A stretch of 64,000 nt of DNA, from contig NW_019774103.1 in assembly GCF_001039355.2 (NCBI RefSeq), positions 472,975 to 536,974 of the forward strand, written 5' to 3'. The stretch is from Lingula anatina. Its lineage: Eukaryota > Brachiopoda > Lingulata > Lingulida > Lingulidae. The notes beneath the pieces are model-generated. The model had not been told where the DNA came from and did not search any database. It saw only the letters and a program-made list of their open reading frames with translations. This document shows positions 46,231 to 58,166 of this stretch, piece after piece. The position numbers and the translations under genes are program-made. Each line of letters opens with the position of its first letter. Position 1 is the stretch's first letter.

Positions 46231-47539
46231 AAAATAAATAGAAAATACAGACTGAACTGAATTTTTCAATCAAGATTGGTTTCTCTCTTTATGTTACATA
46301 TGTAGGCAGTAATTAAAAGATTTATGGAAAAAGTGAAGAAATTGTCTAGATGTCAATATCATCAATTTTTTGGCTTTGAAAGATGTTAAATCTTTAAAAC
46401 CAACATGTGCATGAAACAATTGGCTTCAGAATAATTTTAATAATGTAAGTCCAACAAAAAAACTTTACCATGACTACCCACAGGATCAACATGAAGTTTT
46501 TACAACTTTTGAACTAGGTAGATTTTTGTATTTGTATGTATCAGTATCATGATTTTAATGTTCATTAAAGATCTTAGAATAACTTCTTGCATTTTTTGTC
46601 TAAGGAGAGACCTCAATAACAGTTTGTAATTAGATTTTGAGGAGTACGTCCCTGATGATTTTTTTTTATTCGGGCAGATTCTGGTAAATTTGAATTCAAG
46701 TAAACGTATATGCAGTTACAGTAAATTTGGTATGGAATCTTTTATTTTTACAATGATCCAAAAATAAGTATTTCATAACATGAGGTGAAAATGTTTGAAT
46801 AAGTGCCTTTTTGTTCTGAATGGGCAATAAGAGTGCATCGCGGGGTAACCTGAGGTCTTTTTCTTTACAGTGAAACCATTTGCCATGAACTAAGGCCAAA
46901 ATAGTGAAGTTGCAACCAAAGGCTTGCCACATTTTGTAAGAAGTGCTCGAATTTTGTCAGCTTCAAAAAATTTTCCAAAAAGACTCAATGGGCAGTCTGT
47001 ATCGACAACATGCACTGTAAACCAGAAAAAGGCAAATACAACCACATTTCTTACAGAAATAATTTATTAATATGTATATTTTTATATGACACCATGTGAG
47101 GAAGGGGTATATAAAAATGGATAGAAACGGGCCATTTGTTGTACACGGAGCCTTGAAACCATTTCTTCTACAGCCAATCACTTTGAAATTTGGAATCTCT
47201 CTGGGGCTATTCAAGCACTAAACAATACATTTAAAAGAAATAAATTACCTCATCAATAAAAGAAAAAAAAAAGAGACAGGCTGCTGCTTGAAACAGTTTC
47301 AAAGCCCCACATAATGATGTTTGTGCTGGGCATTTAAAACAAACTGTTTAATGACATGATATAGTTGTATAAAAAATTGCTGCAATCCACTTATTCAGCC
47401 ACTGATGATGCACTTGTATGATAACAAACAAACGTCATTGATTTGAATGAATTTTCATTTAAATGTCTCAGCTGCTTGCAAAAATCACAAGTCCCAACTG
47501 ACATCCAAGTCAGACTATGACAACAGTTTAGAATGTCCA
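46231..47539. other. Convergent 3' region between RNPS1 and UBE2S
   Basis: The two genes converge. RNPS1 poly(A) signals lie at 46233 and 46564. A minus-strand AATAAA (TTTATT at 47063-47068) may serve UBE2S. No coding exon is recognised in the ORFs at 46696-46932 or 46963-47214. Confidence 0.5.
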
Positions 47540-50043
47540 TCATAATCGCTTCAGAGTTTTCTTTTTCTCTTTTTTCCTCTTTTCTGCAAGCTTTTTGTCT
47601 CCTGCATGCTTTTTAGCAGATGGACCATCTGAATTTTTGTCCAAGCACTCTTCTTCACAAGAAGATCTAAAAGTCAAATGGTGTTTGTAAGTTCAACTCT
47701 ACTAGTACATAATGAATGAATGCAACAAAATAAGCACGAGATATAATTAATAGTAAATTGACCCTTTTGTAAAATTAACTGAATAAAACTTTCAAAATCC
47801 GTTAAATTAAAAAAGAAATCCATCAGCTATCCATACTGTGTGCATCTTCTTTTGTCTCGAGTTTCTAAAATGTAGTCTTTAGTGTCAAAAAATGTGGACA
47901 ACCACTTGAGCATTAAACATTCTGCTTACCTTGGAGGTTTTGCATGAATATCAGTGTACAATCTAGCTCTCTGAGAATAATCATCATATTGCTCCAACAA
48001 AAGTTTTCCTGCCTCTTCGTTTAATGCAGACTCAGGATTTGGGACAATCAACAGGCACTTTATTGTCTATAAAAGAAGTGTTCAGTATATATCAAGAAAT
48101 ATGTTCAAACTGGAGAATAAATACAAAACACCTTTTAAAATCTGATTGCTCCTCTTATTGATTTTAAAATAGCTTGAACAAGTGTATAATTAATAAATAT
48201 ATTAATAATTATTGTTGTTAACTTTTACTTTGAATATAAACAATAATATAAAGAAACATGCAACGAGTAGCACAAATATGATGTACCAATAAAATGTGTT
48301 TTATTCCATATTCTGTCTTCCAGTCTCTTTTTAATGTATTTACACAGATTTCACCATTTTTGGCAACATTGGGATGGAAAATTTTGGTGAGGAAGAAACC
48401 TTTCGGAGGCTCACTTGGAAAACCTTTGCTGAGCACCAACTTTACCCTGAACATACCACCAGCATATGGCGTGCCAGCTGAAATATAAAAGAAAAGTTGA
48501 CTGTTGTTCATAATACAAGTGAATTTAAACTCATGCCAGTTGCCTTTGAGATCATCATGTTCCCGTTGTACTAGATTCAAATGGTTGGCAACATAAACAA
48601 ACGTGGGAATCTTTACTTCTTGTAAATATTTAATATTAAAGCAATAATAACTCTTCCTTTGAGATTCAAAAATCCGCATGAAATACATTGTAAACAACGC
48701 ATGGAAATATATTCTATTGTATTTTACCACTAAAACGGCCGTTATTGTAGGAAAACTAAAATCTGTGCTTGTCAATAGGGCTTTCGATCCCTTTTTTCCT
48801 GTTGACAAGTGCATTCGTTGCTAATGACGTAATGGTGTNTTGTCTGCTTTAAAGTAGGTTACCAGTGACTTTGCAATGTCAGAGAGAGCTCCGTCAGTTA
48901 AAATCTCTTAAGAGATTTTAACAAAAAACCGTACGTTTAGGAAAAAAACCCTGGATTAACTTTGAATGCAGGAATGGGGTCGTTGACCATTGGTAAGTAC
49001 GGGAAAATTGCTGTTTTTTTCCAGGAAAATCCAATTTTTGGCCAAAACGAAGAGTTATTATGACTTTAATATTAGTAAATAAATGAATTTAAATAAATCA
49101 TTAAACCAAACAGATATCAATATTCTCATCTCATCTAAAGCGCTACCTAAACAAGTAGAGAAAATACTCCAACATACATAATATCTCATATTCTGCCTGC
49201 AACATTAAAATGTAGTTAATAATACACTATACTAACTAACCACAATATACACCCTCATGCACAATGACCAACCCCTGAACCCTCACTGCCACATTACCTG
49301 GACCTTCTATTGCTGCTTGTATGTCTGTGATGTCCTCTTCATTGGGGATAATCTTAATACCCTCAGGTGGGTCAGACTGGAGTGTCATCAGCTCTTTAGT
49401 GACATGACGCATAATCTGCGGTGACAAGTTCTCCACATTGCTCTGAAAAAAGAAAGACATTTATACATATACATTATGATACCACATGGTGTCTCACTGG
49501 AGTTTTTAAAAGGCATGCTCCTACTTAATGAAGCCTGGCAACAATGGACGGACTTTTGGGCATAGAAACTGTTTTATAAATGGTCAAGCTGATAGTCCTT
49601 TATATATACAGAAGGTAATTTTGGTAATTAGTTACTAAATGTCAATTACAAGACACTGACAAGCATTTTCCTTACTCCTGTCAATTACTGTATGTTATTC
49701 TTTTCTCCAAATCTGAATGTTGCTAATATTGTCATCATGGAAAGATGATCCAAATATATAAATGTGGCAAAACACATCAAATCAAACCAATATCAGTCAT
49801 GTTATATTTAATACATTCACTAGTTGAAGGCTCTTACAAATGCATTAAACTTTAAACAACTGTTATTATTTTCATGAAACCAGTGAGTTTGTGCTGGGTG
49901 ACTGACAATTCTGGTAATAACTCAGCAGTAATTTTAAACATGAATTTATTGCAGCTGTTGTAATTTACTGAAATAAAATTCGTGTTTAAGTACAGAATTA
50001 ACAAATACAGTTTACAATAATATTGTAAACTTACCCTAGACAT
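47540..50043 (-). CDS. UBE2S: Ubiquitin-conjugating enzyme E2 S
   Basis: Exons in transcription order: 50043-50035, 49442-49298, 48477-48287, 48066-47930, 47666-47540 (609 nt, 202 residues; human 222). UBE2S is the E2 that extends Lys11-linked ubiquitin chains on substrates of the anaphase-promoting complex. It starts MSRSNVENL. The E2 fold shows IFHPNV (about 84-89), catalytic Cys96 in [13 protein letters not shown], and [12 protein letters not shown] charged linker leads to a lysine-rich C-terminus ending in LKRL, equivalent to the Leu-Arg tail used to dock on APC/C. The open frame extending upstream of exon 3 into intron 2 is not coding, because the acceptor at 48478 defines the exon. Intron 2 hosts a TTAA-type MITE. 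Confidence 0.97.
48636..49069. mobile_element. TTAA-flanked MITE family, copy 2 (in UBE2S intron)
   Basis: Reverse orientation relative to 18102-18447. The left end is TTAAAGCAATAATAACTCTT and the right end ACGAAGAGTTATTATGACTT then TAA. The same 26-bp palindrome is intact at 48897-48922. It is about 90 bases longer than copy 1 and contains an N at 48839. Confidence 0.75.
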
Positions 50044-53000
50044 TGCCGATAGCACAACAGAAGAAATATTCAATGCTAAAATTGCCTGCGATTCAAGAAA
50101 CACTAGAATACTCCTTCCCTGTGTACAACCAGCTGTAAATTTACAAACCAACCAATCAAATGTCAGATCAGATCGTTGGGAGATTCCGGACCGTCAAAAA
50201 ATTAAGAAAAACACATTTTTGTGGCATTTAGACACCATAAGCCTATTATCTTCTTCTTTTTGATAAATTGGATAATATACATCTTTATATTGTGACTGTT
50301 TGTCAATTTTATCGATAATTCGAATAACGAGATTTTGCGAGACCCAAACAAACTTTTAGTCTACTTCAGAGATTACCACGCGTTTAGGGAGAGTCGATAC
50401 GTTATCATATGTCTATGCTATATAAACTATTGTCAGTGCAAAGAGAACCAATAGCAATATTAAGCAACCATGTCTAATCACAGGTAGATTGTTTAAGCCT
50501 AAACGATGTTTGAATATAAGAAACTTACTATAGTTACGTCTGAACTGAAGTAAAATAAATTACTAGTATTGTAATACCGGTCTATAGTGGTCTAATATGA
50601 TATGGTCTATAGTGTTACAGTGTAGACTTCAAGGGTCATAGAAGGAGAAGCTTTTTCGTAGCTGTAGTACTGTTTGGCTTTTAAAATAACCTCTCCACTA
50701 AACAAACAGCCTTGTCAACTTCATTCTTAATACCCACCACAGAGACCCTATCAGTTTTATTAGGTCTTATTATCTTTTTTTTTTTCTGACTTAGAGAAGT
50801 TTGATAGAATTTGATCAGCTTTACTTACCGCATTATACAGTGGGGGGCGTCTCGATAGTCCGAAGGTTCATTGGGTTCGAAGGTTCATTGGTCCGAAAAG
50901 TGGTAACATTTTCATCGATTTTTTAATCAAGGGTTCATTGGTCCGAAGGTTCTATAGTGAACATTCGGACCAATGAACCTTCGGACTATTGAACCTTCGG
51001 ACTATCGCTACGGCCCCATACAGTGTACTACCCCACAAAGGCCACATTGTTACTCTCCACTGGTAAAAATGTGACACATAAAACTCGGTTCTTAGTTTAA
51101 AACCATAACCATAAAAATTTGGATCCAAAAGTGGAAAAAATGTATAATCTTCAATTTAAAATGTTGAGATACAGTAGTAACAGTGTGGTGTATTAGTATT
51201 AAAATACTGATGCATAAAACATACATATTTTTGCTAGGGAAACATTGGGGGGCCATATAGTCTGAAGAGATTTTCCTGATGCTTCTCTATACACTAACCT
51301 CTAATGTGTTTAAGCATTGTTGTATTGTATGTGTCATTTAGAATTGACTTCTAGTACTTCCCTACAAAATGAACTACCCCCTCATAGATAGTGTTGTGCG
51401 TGAGTTCAAATTGGCCGACTTGAGAAAAACATGCTCACTTCTCAGCATTTAAAAAAAATATTTAAAATTTCATCTAGAATAAGGTTCATTCATGAACAGA
51501 AACAAATATTGAAATTGTTGTAATACCTATTTCATATAAAATATTTTATTTCATTTTGATTAAAATTTATTTTAAAATCATGTTTTGTCATCCATTTTGA
51601 TATTTAAATGAAATCATATGGCAGATTGGTACTGTACAATGCACATGCCTTACCTTTAGAAAATTCTACAATATAATGCCAAGATCAGTTTCATATCAGG
51701 TTTATGATTGTGTGGTATGTTTCCATGCCAGCATGACCTAGTTTGTCAGGTTGTGCAAGACCCTCCAACACTTTTTATGATCCCTTATAGCTATGATTGT
51801 ATCTCTGCCAGTTTTGGAAATATAACAGAGGGAAATTTGCAAAATATGTGTCATTTGGTCCTTGGCATTGGTCCCACTTGCTTCTCATACCACAAAATAG
51901 TGGATGGAGGTGATTTAATTGCTAGGACAATAGGATGTCACAGTCAATCCAGTGAAGTACATTAGTGGCATAACTGTCTGCTGATCCTCTCTAGTTATCT
52001 AATGTTTCTAAATTTTGATTTTATCTTTGTGCATGTGAAATAATTGGAGAGACTTGAAAGTGAAATAATGTTCTAAATATGCATTTATATGTTTTTCTGT
52101 TTTAGTGGTAATAATTAAGTACTTGTACATAGAAAAGAAAACATTTAGCTATGCATCATAAGTGCACTGCAGTCACACCACAGAAGAAATGATTGCTTTT
52201 ATATGCCTCAAACTAATGAAGACAAATCATTTTTCTATATTGGTACACACACACACACATACACACATATGCACTCTTCTTGAAGCTTCACTTCAGAAAG
52301 AATGGCAAAATATATTTTGTTTCATGTATTGTTACATGTACCCATGTACCCCATTCCCTCCCCCACCCCACCCTTTGCAAAATCTGCTGTATAGCATTAG
52401 TGGACAAAACATGCCATTCTTTTGGTGTTCCTTCAATCCATTCAGTGTTGAAGTACTAGTACTGTTTTATTGCACAGTACTCCTTATCTCAAGTTATTGG
52501 TTCAGTAACAGTTGTCGATAATATGTGTACTTAGTGCATGTTTCTAATATTCCAGTGTGATTCACCAGTCTACTTGGTCTATCGGCCTTGTCATGCAACC
52601 AGGCTATCAGAATCCTAAAGCAGCCTACAAGTAGCTTCTGAAAGGCTATATACGCATTTGCTTTACAATCCAGAAAAAAACAGAAGATTAGGAAAAAACA
52701 GACTGAAAGCAATTGCATATGGGATATCAAGAAAAAGTCAGACTGAAAACAGAGATGAAGAGATCTACTTACCATATTGTTCAGTTATGGCAAATGAGCC
52801 TGAGTTTATACACAGGTATCATTGCAGCACAGTCAAATGGTTGAAATTGCTTTCTAGAGGTTGATTGAGAAGCTGAATTATTAGAAGGCAAACACATTCA
52901 AATAGAAGTAATATTTCAATTCGACAGGAGGCAGTTTACCTTACATCATTAGTGCAAGAAATGTTCAAAGGATACTGAAGGAAATTCATATTATGAACAG

Positions 53001-53336
53001 AAGAAAAATCTGGAAAACAATTCTAAGAAGTGATCAAGGAGTTTAGTATCACACAACAAATATATATGGATTCCTGATTCACATGTGGCAAATAGCACTG
53101 TTACAGTAATATAAATTGATGTAAGCTACACACTGCAATGGAAGTAGCCATAAGCATATAGCAGTATACACAGGAGATTTTATACTTCAGTTACAGAAGA
53201 AACTGGATTTTATCACATTGAACTGAGGGCACTTATGTTGCAACACATGGCACAAGAAAGTGTATTTCAGTTGAAAAACTAACTTCACACTAGGATCACC
53301 TCGAAAAGAGTACAGTACAGTTTCATCTGGACATTG
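50044..53336. other. Intergenic region UBE2S-STYXL1, no gene recognised
   Basis: Upstream of both genes' starts (UBE2S minus, STYXL1 plus). ORFs at 51708, 52162, 52494 and 52658 lack domains, splice support or conserved motifs. The last few hundred bases could be STYXL1 5' UTR. A 175-bp MITE lies at 50843-51017. Confidence 0.5.
50843..51017. mobile_element. GGTTCATTGGTCCGAA-family MITE, copy 2, with 8-bp TSD
   Basis: Flanked by perfect 8-bp repeats ATACAGTG (50835-50842 and 51018-51025), as hAT-type transposases make. The ends are inverted (CGATAGTCCGAAGGTTCA on the left; TGAACCTTCGGACTATCG on the right, then CTACGGCCCC). Between them the motif GGTTCATTGGTCCGAA is repeated in both orientations, so nearly the whole element can fold. 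No coding capacity. Confidence 0.9.
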
Positions 53337-55937
53337 ATGGGTCACAAAGTTTCAAAGGCAACAACTAAGATTGAAGATGTATCTGGAGAAGGAGTTGAGA
53401 GGTCATTGACACCTGGTGATGACAAAGTAATTAACATTCTTGTTTTAAGAATGTGCATTCATGTTTTTCTTTTTTTAAAGTCAAATCTGAGTAGGCATCA
53501 AGCAATTTATGGTAGAATTTGATTTGAAATTAGTTAGACATCAATTTGTTAAATTGATAATTTTGTATTTTAGAATTCTGGAGAACCAGCAGCCAAGTAT
53601 CAGAACTTCATAGTTGGCCATGAGGATAGCATGGGTGCAGAAGGTAGGTTTTAACCAGAGACCTCAACAGCAGGTGCCTCACTTAACATATAATTTTTCC
53701 ACTCATCACCACTCCTGTGCAAATCCCAACAAATAGAACAGGGAAATATGTCTGCTTATGCATCATGCATAAATTTCTACTATGTAAAATACATGTACAT
53801 ACTGAAATGAAAACAACTGCCTTTAAGATTGCCTTACAATCTTTCACAAAAACTGATACTTCAGATGAACTGATTATTCTTTTAAGGGATAACAACTGTT
53901 ACTGTTCATTTTGGTCAAAAAATGAATCTTCCTGGGGTAATTGACAACTTTCCCATACTTACCAATGATTCATGAAACCGATCAAACATTCAAAGTTAGT
54001 CCCAGTTTTTTTTTGATTTCTTTTCCTCAAAGGTTTGGATTTTTGTAAAAATCTCTATCAATTTTGTGGTAAAATAAAATTTATTATATTCCTATGAGTT
54101 GTTTACCACATATTTATTGTGAAGTACATGTATGGATCTCATACAAAGAGTTGTTATCCCTTTAAATAAAATTGTTGATGTCAGCCTGATACTATTGTTG
54201 TGACACTGCTTACGGGTCATTTTTCCCTGTCCTAGCCACACTTATTATTTTATTAAACCTAATAACTCAATGAATCTGTTTTTTCTTTTTTTTTCTTTCT
54301 TTCTTTCTTCAGTAGAATATTGTGGTTAGTATGTAAATGTACAAGAAACAAATTCAGTTTGTTTTTAGATATTTTATCATAAGCTTTATTTGCAAAAGAT
54401 GTTGATAAATAGTCATATTGGCTCCAGGGTGATACTTAAGTAATGTTATGGTGTTGGCAAATGTTTGAATATTTTATGTAGTTATTTCTTGAGGTTTATC
54501 AATAACTAGACAAATTGGATGTGATTCTGATTTATTAAAGATCAAAGTCAATTATTTTCATCGATCAAACTTAGGCAATATTTAGATTTCCCAGAGGAAC
54601 TTTACTGCTGCCAGTACAGGATTAATTTGGGAATTAACTGCATACATGTAATTGTAGTTTTTTTTTTTTTTTTTCATAAAGAAAAAAACATCATATTTAG
54701 CTGCTAGTTTTTATGCCTAGTAAAATCTTTAGTAAAATATTATCTTATGTAAGCATTCCTTTAATGTGCTTTATTAATTTATTTATGATTTTTTTTAGGT
54801 GGGGCTGAGAGTTCGGAGGTTAATGCCAAATCTTCCTCTGCTGGGAGAAGGCAAAATTTTGGGAGGAGAAATTCTAAGATATGTCCTTCATTAGTAAATT
54901 CTGAAGAGGGGGAGCCTTCTGTCATTTCCTCAGAAGTTTGTAAATGCTTCATCACTGTATCAGCCAGTAGTGGTGAGCATGGAGAGTCTGCTGAAGTTGG
55001 TAAGGAGGCAGGCTCTGACCATGCCACTTCTGGAAGAGGGGCAGTACCAGTCCCTGTCAATCAAAGAAAAGAGCTTGGAATGCTGAGCACCATGGAGTTC
55101 TACAATATGTTGATGGAGGGTCACACCAGTCCTTACCTTTTTGATCCACACTATGTTTTGATTATAGACACAAGAGAAAAGGAAGAATATGAATCTCTTC
55201 ATATCATCACTGCTGTTCATGTCACAGTTCTCAGTGAATCTCTGATGGTCAGTGACTTCTCTAAGTATGTTCATATCATTCTGTATGACAAAGATGGAAG
55301 GACACACTGTCTCACTGAAAGTCCAATGTCTCAGTTACAAATGAGACTTAAAGACTTTGAACCAGAAGTGTTAGAGGGAGGCTTCGATGCATGGCTAACT
55401 AAACACCCTTATTTATGTACTGATGAGATCATTTTTTCAGAACTGCAGCGAGAGGAGATGTTTTTCACATATCCTTCCATGATCCTGGAAGATTGGCTGT
55501 ATCAGGGGGCTGGGCAGCATGCTACAAATGAGAAAATCATCTCTGATCTTGGCATCACTCATGTCATTAATGTGGGACTGGAGCATCCTTCTCCTTTTAA
55601 AGTTCGGATGCAATATTTTGAGGTTCGTGTAACAGATGACCCGGGATCCAACATAATCAACATATTCCCTAAAGCAACAGACTTTATGAGACAGGCCAAG
55701 CAAAGTAAAGGCAAGGTTCTAGTCCATTGTAACTTGGGAGTAAGTCGAAGCTCTGCTGTAATACTTGCATATCTCATTACAGAGTTTCATTGGACATTAA
55801 TGGATGCCTACAAAGTGCTTAAGAATACAAGAAATGTTGTTCGTCCAAACTTAGGTTTTTTAAAGCAGTTGTCAGAATATGAAGAAAGAATATTTGGGAA
55901 GAAGCTGACTGATATTGATGAAATACATTTTGGTTGA
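53337..55937 (+). CDS. STYXL1: STYXL1-like dual-specificity phosphatase with rhodanese domain
   Basis: Exons 53337-53426, 53574-53643 and 54799-55937 give 432 residues. The first about 147 form a Ser/Glu/Gly-rich N-terminal extension absent from the 313-residue human protein. A rhodanese/CH2-like domain follows (about 148-260). It has YVLIIDTREKEEYESLH and VLEGGFDAWL, but the usual rhodanese active-site Cys is replaced in YDKDG. A dual-specificity phosphatase domain fills the C-terminal half, with VHCNLGVSRSS and the STYXL1-type ending KKLTDID. Human STYXL1 (MK-STYX) is a catalytically dead pseudophosphatase in mitochondrial and stress-granule pathways. Here Cys364 and Arg370 of HCX5R, and a candidate general acid in TDDPGS (Asp333/334), are present, predicting activity. 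Most of the CDS is one large exon. AATAAA is at 56582-56587. Confidence 0.88.
53882..54165. mobile_element. TTAA-flanked MITE family, copy 3 (in STYXL1 intron 2)
   Basis: TTAA at both edges. The ends GGGATAACAACTGTTACTG and CAAAGAGTTGTTATCCC match the family termini. The internal palindrome has decayed. It is shorter and more diverged than the other two copies. Confidence 0.7.
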
Positions 55938-57815
55938 GTGACATTTTATCTAAAATGGTTTGTTTTATTTTTTTCACTGCACATTTAAAAGCAGCTGATA
56001 TTGGAATGCAAACTTTTATTTAGAGTTAATGATTGGAAAGATTTTTTTGTGTATGTGTGTGTGTTTATATTCTATGTAAAATTATGTTTCATTGTTTTAT
56101 TTGAATTATTATTATATAAAGACATGGGGTGAATTATTGGCTCAGAATTTTTCATGTAAAATTGATTTCACCAAAGAAACACTTCCCTTTTTTTCCCCAA
56201 GGTCAAATTTGCCTCGTTCATTCATTGTAGACACATATATTAACCCCTTTTTAAATTCATTTATGAAATGTGAATGTTGTGGCTAGAAATCATTATAATC
56301 TTTTCATCACAAGCTTATTTTCTAGATCTTGGATATCCTTTTTGTTTTAATTTTTTAGCAAGTGTGTATTAGCTTTAATTTTTTAATGAAGTGTATATTT
56401 TTTAATTACAATATATTGTCATATAATGAAAAACATTTTAATTAGATACCCATGTAACTTGATATGTAATATCAAATATTTACATATATATTGGAAAACA
56501 TCAGAGTAGTAAGATTTAGTGGACATCAACTAGGAAGTCCAACAATGACTTACCTGATCACATACCTCATTGATTTATTTTAATAAATGTATTCTCTTTA
56601 TTATTATAATATGTTTAAACTTTTGTTAAGATAAATATATTTTCCTTATTTGCATTGCTATGTTATTGGAGTATGTGAATTTCTCATGCATATCGTAGTA
56701 TGTATTACATATTAATTACGTAATATATAAGTATGTGCCAATGTAGATATACAGTAAGTGCTGCTAAATGTGAACATTAATGACAAATGACCTGTGGTAT
56801 TATTTCAGAAACTGTTGATTTTACAAATATTATTCAATGGCATTTCATTAAAATTGTGGACCAACACATATCCAATAAAAATTCATGACCTGTTTTCAAG
56901 GTGTACATCAGTACACATTTTACTGTATCATACCCCAGGACAAATTTTGACAAATTTTGAGATGAGATGCACTACTTTCCAATACCACAGAGAATCATCA
57001 CTATCTCATCGCGTACTAGGCAAGAGCAGTGTCGCGTCAGATGCTTCGAAGCAAGTACAGTACATGTACTGATACACACCTTGAAACTGGGTATTGTGAC
57101 CCAATCTACCGATGACTTCAGGATCATTCAGTGCCGAGTCTGGTAGCTGGGTCGCCCATATTTAGTTCCCAGATCTGTTAGTATGTGGACCATCTGGTCT
57201 GAATGCTCTGACTGCAATATGGATTTTGCGAAGTGAATGGTTGTGAAAAGTTAAGGTTCTGAAATAAAAGTTTAATATTTTCATTGAAGTAGAGAATTAT
57301 ATATACAAATTATTGCAATTTATTTACAATTTATGTCAAATTTTTAAAAACTTTTTTGTTATTTATAATTAAAAAGCAAGTACCAGATTGAATGACATTA
57401 AATTTAATATGTTCTGTATATGTAAATGGAAATAAATTTGAATATTCAAAAATGTTCATTTTGATATCAGGAAGTGTTTAGCATGATAGTGGCACTAGAG
57501 ATTTGGTTTTGAATTTAGCAGTTAAGAAAATAATGAGAAAGCGTGATCATTCCTATGAACTGAGGCCAATCTTGAAATGACAGTTGGATGCAATTTTTCA
57601 GTGAGATTTTAAACATAAATTAATTTGAAATTTACATTAAAATGTCATCCAATAAAGCAAAATATGAATGTTTAAAAGTTTAAAAGTGTTTAAAAGTTTA
57701 AATGTTTAAAAGTGTCTGAACATACGTAGTGTACTATGTCTATGCTGAGCCTTCTGTGGCTATCTCACCTACCAAGTAACTGGTGGCTAGGAAACGAAGA
57801 AAAAAGAAAGACATG
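55938..57815. other. STYXL1 3' region and intergenic sequence
   Basis: Very AT-rich 3' UTR and intergenic DNA. An imperfect inverted-repeat element lies at 56894-57086. No gene is supported. Confidence 0.5.
56894..57086. repeat. Inverted-repeat element, ~190 bp
   Basis: TTTCAAGGTGTACATCAGTA (56894 onward) pairs with the inverted copy TACTGATACACACCTTGAAA ending at 57086, with two mismatches over 22 bases. Likely a decayed MITE. Confidence 0.6.
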
Positions 57816-57897
57816 TGGCAGCGGTGGGATTCGAACCCACGCCTCCGAAGAGACTGGTGCCTTAAACCAGCGCCTTAGACCGCTCGGCCACGCTACC
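57816..57897 (-). tRNA. tRNA-Leu (anticodon AAG)
   Basis: The reverse complement folds as a class II tRNA of 82 nt. The acceptor stem is GGTAGCG/CGCTGCC with discriminator A. The D-arm box A is TGGCCGAGCGGTCTAAGGC. The anticodon stem is CTGGT/ACCAG with loop TTAAGGC (anticodon AAG). The long variable arm is TCTCTTCGGAG, and box B is GGTTCGAATCC. It closely resembles vertebrate tRNA-Leu-AAG. No intron. T-rich sequence follows as a Pol III terminator. Confidence 0.97.
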
Positions 57898-58166
57898 CGA
57901 GTTGTGAAGAATGGCCTCAAAGCACGTCTTTATCACACCACATATTACTAATTTTATTCTAACGAAATTAGAAAGATAATGTGGTAAATTGAAGATTAGT
58001 CTTATTTCTATGAAAATATTCGTAATTCATATATCGAGAAATTTACTTCTGTTGGTATGTATACTGTCATTGTAATGATTATGTGACTTTTCGTTTACGG
58101 CAATCGTAGCCAGACTAAAACTTTCTTTTCAATCCTTCAAATTAGAAGAGTAGATGCTAGCGCACA

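Noticed and set aside
48478-48814. Upstream extension of the UBE2S exon 3 open frame
   Set aside because: It is intron sequence: a good acceptor at 48478 joins exon 2 in phase, and the extension carries a MITE.
51708-52864. Possible gene between UBE2S and STYXL1
   Set aside because: Several short ORFs, but no domain, no consistent splice phases and no motif; at most STYXL1 5' UTR.
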